Shown here: positions 26,233 to 33,386 of the stretch, one piece after another
Numbering within the stretch: the first letter of the stretch is position 1
How the letters are laid out: every line of letters begins with the position of its first letter
Source of the DNA: JAVBQJ01 sp031549115
GTDB lineage: Bacteria > Verrucomicrobiota > Lentisphaeria > Victivallales > Victivallaceae
Direction: 5' to 3'
Assembly (NCBI GenBank): GCA_031549115.1
Contig: JAVBQJ010000086.1
Coordinates: forward strand, 1-58,492
Length of the DNA stretch: 58,492 bases
Notes under the pieces: model-generated
What the model saw: only the letters and a program-made list of their open reading frames with translations
Database searches by the model: none
Told to the model about the DNA's origin: nothing
Made by a program: the position numbers and the translations under genes

Positions 26233-27786
26233 ATGAAATTCATCACTCCAATTCTTACCGTACTGTTGTGCGGCAACGGTTTTGCCGCCGCGCCTCCGCT
26301 CCCGGTTGCGGGAACCTGGCAGGCGTCGGATGCCGGCGTGCGCGTCGGCCAGGACGCCGGTATGACCGAATTGACGTTCGTGCCGCAAAAAGACTCGCAA
26401 TGGCCGGAAGCGCGCATTCCGTTCAGCGCCGATTTGACCCAATATAACACGCTGTCGTTCACCGTCGAGGCTTCCGCGCCGGGCGCATTCCTGATTCTGT
26501 ATGATCCGCGCGGCGCCCGCGACATCATCGGGCTGTCCAACGCCATGGAGGTGCGTTCCATGCCGGTGGGAAAGCAGATCGACTTCGCCTGGAACTTCGT
26601 CAAGGTTCCCGGCTGGATCTCCGGCGGCGGCGGCACCTTTGACTTCTCCCGGGTCACCACGCTCGGAATCGGCTATAACGCGGCGGAAATTCCCGCCGGA
26701 CAACCGGTGACGGTACGCTTTTCCACACCGGAATTTTCGTACCATGCCGCCGACGCCGCAGAACAGGCGCTGGCGGCACAGCGCGACGCCTATATCGCCG
26801 CGTTGCCGCAGGGCACCACCGAGGGGAAAAAGGTGATCGGCTTCTGTTTCTATCCGGTGACGGGCGGCATGGCTTGTCTTGAAGATTTGGCGAAGCCGGA
26901 GGTATGGCGGGAATTTGCCGGGCTGCCGTTCGACGGACTGTATATCGAAGCGCTGCCGATGCCGTTCCGCGACCGCGTCTTCTGCGCCGGGGAGTACCCC
27001 GATGCCGCCTTCGATGCCGCGCTGGCCGCCGGACGCAAAATCGACTTCGGCCGTTTCACCGAGAACTTTCTGCGTATCGATATCGTCTCCCAGCAAACCG
27101 ACGCCGACGGCAACGTCGTCCCGGTCGACTGGTTCGACGAAACGGTGATTCAGGCGATCGAACGCAAGGCGCATCAGCTCGGCCGGCTGGCCCTCGAACT
27201 AGATTTCGCCGGTATCGGCTTCGACAACGAGGCCTACACGCCGGATCACCCGTACGATTATGTGCGCGGCTACCAGTCGTCCGGACGCAGCTTCGAGGAA
27301 TACCGGGAACAGGTCCGCCGGGTCGGAGCCCGTTTCGCCGCCGCGCTCGGCGAAGAGGCGCCCGGCATCGACATCATGCTGCTGTTCGGCAACAGCAGTG
27401 TCCGGATGCGCGAATTGGCCGAAGACCGCCACGCGCTGCTGCCCGCCCTGATCGACGGCATGCTTTCCATCGACAGCGTCAACGTCATCGACGGGTTCGA
27501 GGATTCCTACGAATACTGGGAACCGGAGCTTTTCCGGGATGGCTTGTGGACTATCGATTATGCGGCACGGTGGAGCAGCGATCCGGCGCGTTATCGCGAA
27601 CGCCTCGGACGCGGCTTCGGCATCTGGTTCAAGAATCCGGCGCCGGTCTCCGAAGAAACCTTTCGCACCGGCCTGCAGAGTGCGCTGGAGAATTCCGACC
27701 GCTACGTCTGGATTTACACCGAGGGATACCCGCGCCCCGACTATCCGGCGTCCTATCTCGAAGTCATTCGCGGCATGGACCGCTAA
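26233..27786 (+). CDS. secreted glycosidase-like protein of unknown family
   Basis: 517 residues with a signal peptide (MKFITPILTVLLCGNGFAA). Residues about 25-170 form a beta-sandwich resembling a carbohydrate-binding module. The remainder looks like a TIM barrel, with VIGFCFYPVTGG, LDFAGIGFDNEAYTPDHPYDY (an acidic pair after a beta strand, a plausible active site) and IDIMLLFGNSSV. I do not recognise the family. AAGGAGAG precedes the start and the gene follows the GntR-type regulator by 60 bases. Confidence 0.5.
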   Translation: MKFITPILTVLLCGNGFAAAPPLPVAGTWQASDAGVRVGQDAGMTELTFVPQKDSQWPEARIPFSADLTQYNTLSFTVEASAPGAFLILYDPRGARDIIGLSNAMEVRSMPVGKQIDFAWNFVKVPGWISGGGGTFDFSRVTTLGIGYNAAEIPAGQPVTVRFSTPEFSYHAADAAEQALAAQRDAYIAALPQGTTEGKKVIGFCFYPVTGGMACLEDLAKPEVWREFAGLPFDGLYIEALPMPFRDRVFCAGEYPDAAFDAALAAGRKIDFGRFTENFLRIDIVSQQTDADGNVVPVDWFDETVIQAIERKAHQLGRLALELDFAGIGFDNEAYTPDHPYDYVRGYQSSGRSFEEYREQVRRVGARFAAALGEEAPGIDIMLLFGNSSVRMRELAEDRHALLPALIDGMLSIDSVNVIDGFEDSYEYWEPELFRDGLWTIDYAARWSSDPARYRERLGRGFGIWFKNPAPVSEETFRTGLQSALENSDRYVWIYTEGYPRPDYPASYLEVIRGMDR

Positions 27787-27833
27787 AGCAATAGTAGAAT
27801 TACACACATACAATCAACAGGAAAGGAACGGTC

Positions 27834-28457
27834 ATGAAAAAGAAATTCACCCTCATAGAGTTGCTCGTCGTGATTGCGATTATCGCGATTCTCGCCAGCA
27901 TGCTGCTCCCGGCTTTGAGCAAGGCCAGAGCCGCCGCCCAACAGACCAAATGCGTCAATCACATGAAACAATTGGGCCTGATCTCCATCATGTACGGCAA
28001 CGATTACGACGGCTGGCTGCCCGGCGGATTTTCCGTCGGTTATCCGATGGCAGTCCGCTGGAGCGATGGCTTCGCCGGCAAAGAGGGCGCGGGCCTCTTT
28101 GTCGAACTGGAATATCTGCCCGGCAAGGACACCGGGGCGAAAACCTACGATTCGCTGTGCTGTCCCAACCGGCCGACCGGCAGCGCGGATACCTCGATTC
28201 TGTGGTACTTCGGCTATGGCGACAGCTGGCGCATCAACAGCATCAACCGCTTTCCGGGAACCGACGATCAAGTGTACCTCTTCGGCGACCTGCGGTATGA
28301 ACCGGAGGGGAAGATGGTGGAAAATCATCCCAACAAGACCACCTGGTGCAAAACCGACGGCTCCGTCACCGTGCTGCAGTTGAACGATCTCGGCGAAAAG
28401 AATCTGGCGGAGGGCATCAAGTATTATTGCCCGAAAGATTCCCTGATCATGTGGTAA
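27834..28457 (+). CDS. prepilin-type / H-X9-DG pseudopilin-like protein
   Basis: 207 residues. The leader is MKKK followed by FTLIELLVVIA and a hydrophobic helix; the residue before Phe is Lys, not Gly. The C-terminal part carries HPNKTTWCKTDG, an exact H-X9-DG. Apart from the N-terminal 40 residues it differs strongly from the copies at 5651 and 43157, as expected if only the leader is under common constraint. It sits between the glycosidase-like gene and the DUF4838 gene. Confidence 0.85.
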   Translation: MKKKFTLIELLVVIAIIAILASMLLPALSKARAAAQQTKCVNHMKQLGLISIMYGNDYDGWLPGGFSVGYPMAVRWSDGFAGKEGAGLFVELEYLPGKDTGAKTYDSLCCPNRPTGSADTSILWYFGYGDSWRINSINRFPGTDDQVYLFGDLRYEPEGKMVENHPNKTTWCKTDGSVTVLQLNDLGEKNLAEGIKYYCPKDSLIMW

Positions 28458-28483
28458 CAGATCCACGAGCCGGAAAGATGCAT

Positions 28484-30934
28484 ATGAAACGACTTCGCTC
28501 CCTCGTGTTCGGCGCCGCCGTGCTGCCGTATGCCATTGCCGTCGCGCTGCCGCCGGCAACCGTCGCCGATAACCTCGAACGCTGGGAGAAGTACGTCGCC
28601 GATTATGAGCCGGATTACAGCGGCGGCGCTTACCTCCTGGAGGCGCCGCCGGCCGGACGGCTGGATACGCCGCTGCCGCTGGCCCGCAACGGCAAAGCCG
28701 CCGCCGAAATCATCGTTCCGGCCGATGCGGACAGCTGTCTCGCGCTGGCCGGACGCGAGCTGGCGCTGTGGCTCGGGCAATTGACCGGAGCGGAATTTCC
28801 GGTTCTCACGGAGCCGTCCGGCGCCGCGGTCACGCGCCTATGGCTGCAGCCGGAACGGCTCCCCGCCGGCGCTCCCGACGATCTGGCGCACTTGAGCGGC
28901 ACCGACGGTTATGCGATCCGCACCCGCGGCAGCGATATTTATCTATTTGGGCCGGAGTCGAAAAGTGCGCTGAATGCGGTTTACGCCTTTCTCGAGGCCA
29001 ACTCCGACATCATCTGGCCGCGCCCGAAGAAGGCCTTCGAAGCCGTTTACACCGTGAACCCCGATCTGGCCGCGGTCTGGGGCGACGCCACTTCGCGCCC
29101 GCTGTCGCGGCTGCGCGGCTGGGGCACCAATTACGGCCGCAATCCGGAGGATGAATTGTGGATGGCGCGCAACCGCTGCAACTATCCATTGGGCGGCGGC
29201 GGCTTCGATCCGTCGTGGACGCCGCCGCGCAAGGAGACGGGCGGCTATTCCGAATACGGCGGCGGCCACAACCTTTTTCAATACATCGACGAATCCTATT
29301 TCGCCGCGCATCCGGAGTATTTCGCGTTGATCAACGGCGAACGCCAACCGCCGAAAGCGATGGAAAACCAGCTGTGCTTCACCAACGCCGCAATGACGCG
29401 GGAATTCACCCGCAATGTGCGCAAGGTACTCGACGCCGCGCCGCGCGACATCGACTGTTTGAACATCAAAATCGAGGACAACTGGGGCCTGTGCGGCTGT
29501 CCTGCGTGCGTGAAGCCGATCGCATTGCCGGACGGGCGCGTCCTCGCGCTCACCGACCCGGCGTTCCGCTCGACCCAGTTCTTCCAATTCCTGAATACGG
29601 TCGCGGAGGCGGTTTCCCAGGCATACCCGCGGCTGGCCATCGGCACTTACGCGTATTTTTTCACCGCCACACCGCCGGCGATTCCGCCCTACCCGACCAT
29701 CCGGGCCTACTTCTGTCCCTATGTCCGCAACAACGATAAATTCCCGATCGCGTCGCCGGTCAACCTGGAGTGGTACGAGCGGCTGCATGCGTGGAGCCGG
29801 GTATCGCCCCGGGTGACGCTGCGCGAATATTACGGCGTCGGCACCAATTTCCCGCGTCCGCTGGCCGAAGTCGCCGCCTGGGATATGCGCCAGTGCGTCA
29901 TCGACGGCGTCGTCGAATTCACCAGTGAAATCTGCCCCGACGGCGGCTGGCTCGGCAAAGATTATGGTACCGAAGAGATCTGGGACGCGTCGATGCTGGA
30001 CTACTGGGTCATCACCCGGCTCTACTGGGATCCGACCGCGAATGTCGAAGAGCTGCGGCGTTACTTCCTGTACCGAAGCTTCCGCGAGGCCGCGCCGGCA
30101 ATGGCGCGCTATTACGGCACATTGCGTCAATTCTGGTACCGGAGCGACATTCCGTCGACCTGCGGCGACAAACCGCTCGGTTCGACCCGGAATTACATCA
30201 TCGATTCCGGCTTGGAGGCGGAGTTGCGCGGTTACCTCGATGAAGCGGCGGCGGCCGCCCGCCATCCGCAGGCGCGAGAGCTGGTCAACGCCCACCGCGC
30301 ACGGTTCGACCAATGGACCCGCGAGGCGCACGAAACCCAACTTCCGAGCGCCGCCATCCCGTTGCGCCCGGAAGCCGCCGCCGAATTCGATCACCCGTCG
30401 TGGGCAAACGCGGTCCAGCTCGAAGGTTTCCGGCTGCTCGGCAACCCCGCCGGAGAACCGCAATGGCAAACCGAGGTCAAATTGCAGTACGACGTGCGGA
30501 ATCTGTATATCTTCTACCGTTGTCTGGACGACGCGCCGGAACAGGTGCATGCGGTGCGCAACGACACGCCCCTGGAACGCTGGACCGAGGGTGATCACGG
30601 CGAAATCTTCCTCGCCGACCCGAACGACGGCGGCAATTACTTTCAATTCTGCTTCGATACGCGCGGCAACCGCTACGATCTTTCGGCGCGCGAAGGCGCC
30701 GGCTGGGACGGCGGCTGGGCGGTGACGACGCGCCAGGGCGACGGCTGCTGGGAAGCGATCGTGACGATTCCGTTGGCGACCATCGGCTTCGACACTGCGC
30801 TGGACCGGAATCTCACCGGGTTATTTTACCGCGAATACAGCCACGGGAGCCAAACATCGGGCGAACATTCGACCTGGGGCGGCGCCAACGTCGGCAGCCG
30901 CGCCGAATTCGGCAACCTCGAATTCATGCGCTGA
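28484..30934 (+). CDS. secreted DUF4838 protein with C-terminal CBM9-like domain
   Basis: 816 residues. ATG at 28484 is preferred because GGAAAG lies six bases upstream and it starts a signal peptide (MKRLRSLVFGAAVLPYAIAVA); a nearby ATG at 28478 abuts the ribosome site. Residues 80-170 resemble the alpha-glucuronidase-like N-terminal domain (ELALWLGQLTGAEFPVL, YAIRTRGSDIYLFG). The centre is DUF4838 with its Cys motif (IEDNWGLCGCPAC). The last 180 residues (VKLQYDVRNLYIFYRC, ...WEAIVTIPLATIGFD) are a CBM9/DOMON-like sandwich. Probably an exo-acting glycan enzyme. Hairpin element A starts just after its stop. Confidence 0.75.
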   Translation: MKRLRSLVFGAAVLPYAIAVALPPATVADNLERWEKYVADYEPDYSGGAYLLEAPPAGRLDTPLPLARNGKAAAEIIVPADADSCLALAGRELALWLGQLTGAEFPVLTEPSGAAVTRLWLQPERLPAGAPDDLAHLSGTDGYAIRTRGSDIYLFGPESKSALNAVYAFLEANSDIIWPRPKKAFEAVYTVNPDLAAVWGDATSRPLSRLRGWGTNYGRNPEDELWMARNRCNYPLGGGGFDPSWTPPRKETGGYSEYGGGHNLFQYIDESYFAAHPEYFALINGERQPPKAMENQLCFTNAAMTREFTRNVRKVLDAAPRDIDCLNIKIEDNWGLCGCPACVKPIALPDGRVLALTDPAFRSTQFFQFLNTVAEAVSQAYPRLAIGTYAYFFTATPPAIPPYPTIRAYFCPYVRNNDKFPIASPVNLEWYERLHAWSRVSPRVTLREYYGVGTNFPRPLAEVAAWDMRQCVIDGVVEFTSEICPDGGWLGKDYGTEEIWDASMLDYWVITRLYWDPTANVEELRRYFLYRSFREAAPAMARYYGTLRQFWYRSDIPSTCGDKPLGSTRNYIIDSGLEAELRGYLDEAAAAARHPQARELVNAHRARFDQWTREAHETQLPSAAIPLRPEAAAEFDHPSWANAVQLEGFRLLGNPAGEPQWQTEVKLQYDVRNLYIFYRCLDDAPEQVHAVRNDTPLERWTEGDHGEIFLADPNDGGNYFQFCFDTRGNRYDLSAREGAGWDGGWAVTTRQGDGCWEAIVTIPLATIGFDTALDRNLTGLFYREYSHGSQTSGEHSTWGGANVGSRAEFGNLEFMR

Positions 30935-30940
30935 CACCAA

Positions 30941-31325
30941 AATAAAAAATAGAGCCGCGAAGCGGCGGTCTGCACTCCGTCATACGGAGTCGAGGGCGAA
31001 GCCGAACACGAGAGGGCTTGTCCCTCTCGGGCGAAGAGTCAGTCCGCGAAGCGGACGTAACGAGCTGTCCAGCAGGCGAATTCTGCTGGTCGATGCGAAG
31101 CGAAAACGAGGGGCTTGTCCCCGAGGGGGAAGAGCAAGCTCACGAATGTGAGCGTAGCGAGCTCCAGGCGCGCAGCGCCTCGAAAGGAGCGAAAGTATAG
31201 TAAGCGAGCCTGCTGGCGAGCGGAAGCCACCCGAGGTAGCGATGGTGTAGGTTGGATTGGATGCGTGAGCGACAATCCAATCTACACATAGAGCGAACGA
31301 GGCCGCCGCACCAGCGGCGAACAAT
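30941..31325 (+). repeat. hairpin-mosaic intergenic element, copy A (long form)
   Basis: This gap of 475 bases has no gene; it is filled by a chain of at least eight short palindromes. They include GCCGCGAAGCGGC (30954-30966), CTCCGTCATACGGAG, CCAGCAG...CTGCTGG (31069-31089 region), GGCGCGCAGCGCC and a terminal 15-bp hairpin (31245-31259 with 31273-31287, one G-U pair). The loop GATGCGTGAGCGA (31260-31272) is identical in copy B. Two related 75-base modules (30990-31066 and 31090-31163) each end in CGAGCT and are absent from copy B. It begins seven bases after the DUF4838 stop. It may be a structured RNA, a REP/BIME-like repeat or a mobile element without its own protein. Confidence 0.85.
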
Positions 31326-31346
31326 CATGCCGATCATTTCCCCGGT

Positions 31347-31375
31347 TGCAAATCGGGATCAGGCCCGGTATATTA
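31347..31375 (+). promoter_or_regulatory. candidate promoter of the nitroreductase gene
   Basis: TTGCAA (31347-31352), 17-base spacer, TATATT (31370-31375), 35 bases before the start; it lies just beyond element A. Confidence 0.55.
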
Positions 31376-31409
31376 CCGTAATTGTAACCCTGACCGGAGG
31401 AAACGAACT

Positions 31410-32237
31410 ATGCGTAAGTTGAATTTTGTCGTCGACGCGGATAAATGTATCCATTGCGGACTCTGTTTGAAAGACTGTGTGCGCCAGATCATAAGTTGGC
31501 GTGACGGACTCCCCGTGATCCTGCCGGAACGCGAAGCGGAGTGCATCGGTTGCCAGCACTGCCTGGCAATATGTCCGGCCGCCGCCGTTTCCATCCTCGG
31601 CTTCCAACCGGAAAACAGCGTTGCGACCGACGTCCGCAAGCTGCCGGGCGCCGAACAGACCGACTACCTGATCCGGAGCCGCAGAACCACCCGTCAGTAC
31701 ACTGCCGACGCGGTCCCCGCGGAGCTCATCGGCTCCCTGATGGAAACGCTCCAATATGCGCCGACCGGGCGCAACGACCTCGGACTGACCTTTTCGCTGA
31801 TCGACAACCGTAACGACGTCATAAGCCTGCTGGAGCGGATCGGCGAGTTGGTCGACGCTCAGCCGGCATCGGAGAATCCGATCATGAACTTCCTGCGGGA
31901 CACCGTGGCCGCCTACCGCAATAACGGTGCGGATTATATCTTCCGCGGTGCTCCCCATGTGCTGCTGGCGACCGCCGACGAAACGTCCGGCTGCCCCTCG
32001 GAGGACATCGTCATCGCCCTGACCACCTTTTCGCTGGCGGCGGAGAGCCGCGGAGTCGGCACCACCTGGTGCGGCTACCTGAAAATCGCCGCCGACTGCC
32101 TGCCCGGATTGCGCGAAGCCATGGGCTTCCAGTCCGGCGAATATTTCTACGCAATCCTGTTCGGCAACCCGGCGGTGCGCTATCCCCGCGGCGTCCAGCG
32201 CGACGGCGCGCAGCCGGTCCGGCGGTTGGCGTTTTGA
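31410..32237 (+). CDS. ferredoxin-nitroreductase fusion protein
   Basis: 275 residues. The N-terminal 65 residues hold two 4Fe-4S motifs, CIHCGLCLKDC and CIGCQHCLAICP. The rest is a nitroreductase-family flavoprotein (RSRRTTRQYTADAVP, LQYAPTGRNDLGLTF). Such fusions carry electrons from the clusters to FMN; physiological substrates are mostly unknown. It has its own promoter, and the stop is followed closely by the promoter of the exporter operon. Confidence 0.9.
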   Translation: MRKLNFVVDADKCIHCGLCLKDCVRQIISWRDGLPVILPEREAECIGCQHCLAICPAAAVSILGFQPENSVATDVRKLPGAEQTDYLIRSRRTTRQYTADAVPAELIGSLMETLQYAPTGRNDLGLTFSLIDNRNDVISLLERIGELVDAQPASENPIMNFLRDTVAAYRNNGADYIFRGAPHVLLATADETSGCPSEDIVIALTTFSLAAESRGVGTTWCGYLKIAADCLPGLREAMGFQSGEYFYAILFGNPAVRYPRGVQRDGAQPVRRLAF

Positions 32238-32247
32238 CAGGAAAGAC

Positions 32248-32276
32248 TTGACAAAGAAGCATTACGGCGTTATATT
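32248..32276 (+). promoter_or_regulatory. promoter of the yhiI-rbbA-yhhJ operon
   Basis: TTGACA (32248-32253), 17-base spacer, TATATT (32271-32276), 49 bases before the start of the HlyD-family gene. It is close to the sigma-70 consensus. Confidence 0.7.
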
Positions 32277-32324
32277 GGCTTTTTATTGTTTGGATATCCG
32301 GAAACTATTGCACAAGGACAATGG

Positions 32325-33386
32325 ATGAAAAAAACTATTATTCTGTTGGTGATCGCGGTGATTGCCGGTTCCGCCTATTATTTTTACGGCAAATACCGGG
32401 ATGCCGAACGAAACAGTGACGCCCTGGCCTCCGGCAACGGCCGCATCGAAGCCACGGAAGTCAACATCTCCACCAAGCTGGCCGGCCGTATCGACGATAT
32501 CAAAGTCGACGAAGGCGATTTCGTCACCGCCGGGCAGGTGCTGGCGGTGATGCAGACCAATGTCCTGCAAGCGGAGCTGGCCCAGGCCAAAGCCAAACTC
32601 AAGCAGGCGATCACCGCCGAAGCCAGCGCCAAAGCCATGATCAATGTCCGCATCAGCGAAAAGGAAGCCGCCAAGGCCGGCGTGCTGGAACAGGAAAGCG
32701 AACTTGACGGCGCCCAGAAGCGTTACGACCGCTCCAAAAAATTGACCGATGTGAACGTGCTGTCGCGGCAGCAGTTCGACGACGACGAAACCGCGCTGCG
32801 CTCCGCCGAAGCTACCCTCAGTGCGGCACAGGCCAGTGTGGACCAGGCGGAAACCATGATCGAAACCGCCAAAGCCGACGCCGAAGGCGCCGCCGCCGCC
32901 ATTCAGGCGGCCCAGGCCGATATCCTCCGCATCGAAGCCGACATCGACGACAGCACGCTTTCGGCTCCCCGCAGCGGACGCATTCAGTACCGCATCGCGC
33001 AGCCCGGCGAAGTGATGTCGGCCGGAGGCCGGGTGCTGAACCTGGTGGACTTGAGCGACGTGTACATGACCTTCTTCCTGCCCGAGGAATCGGTCGGCAA
33101 GGTTCCCCTCGGCGCCGAGGTCCGCATCCTCCTGGACGCGCTGCCGGATACCCCCATCCCCGCCCGCGTTTCCTATGTCGCCAGCGTCGCCCAGTTCACC
33201 CCGAAAATGGTGGAAACGAAAAGCGAACGGCAGAAGCTGATGTTCCGGGTCAAGGCGCGCATCGACCGCGACCTGTTGAAAACGTATATGGAAATGGTCA
33301 AGACCGGTATCCCCGGCGAAGCGTGGGTCAAGCTTGACCCGGCTTCGGAATGGCCCTCGTTCCTGACGCTGAAGGAGAGGAAATGA
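32325..33386 (+). CDS. yhiI: HlyD-family membrane fusion protein, YhiI-like
   Basis: 353 residues; E. coli YhiI is about the same length. One N-terminal membrane helix (TIILLVIAVIAGSAYYF), a lipoyl-type segment (GRIEATEVNISTKLAGRI), a long coiled coil (residues about 90-200) and the beta-barrel end (DLSDVYMTFFLPEE, VASVAQFTPKMVET). It should bridge the ABC exporter to the outer membrane. ATG at 32325 is chosen because AAGGA lies six bases upstream. The stop overlaps the rbbA start. Confidence 0.88.
   Translation: MKKTIILLVIAVIAGSAYYFYGKYRDAERNSDALASGNGRIEATEVNISTKLAGRIDDIKVDEGDFVTAGQVLAVMQTNVLQAELAQAKAKLKQAITAEASAKAMINVRISEKEAAKAGVLEQESELDGAQKRYDRSKKLTDVNVLSRQQFDDDETALRSAEATLSAAQASVDQAETMIETAKADAEGAAAAIQAAQADILRIEADIDDSTLSAPRSGRIQYRIAQPGEVMSAGGRVLNLVDLSDVYMTFFLPEESVGKVPLGAEVRILLDALPDTPIPARVSYVASVAQFTPKMVETKSERQKLMFRVKARIDRDLLKTYMEMVKTGIPGEAWVKLDPASEWPSFLTLKERK

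Noticed and set aside
30941..31325. CRISPR-like array
   Set aside because: The repeated units are palindromes of different sequence and irregular spacing; there are no constant repeats with unique spacers and no cas genes nearby.
30941..31325. Insertion sequence or transposon remnant
   Set aside because: There is no transposase, no terminal inverted repeat joining the two ends, and no obvious target duplication. A passively mobilised element remains possible and is treated in the findings.
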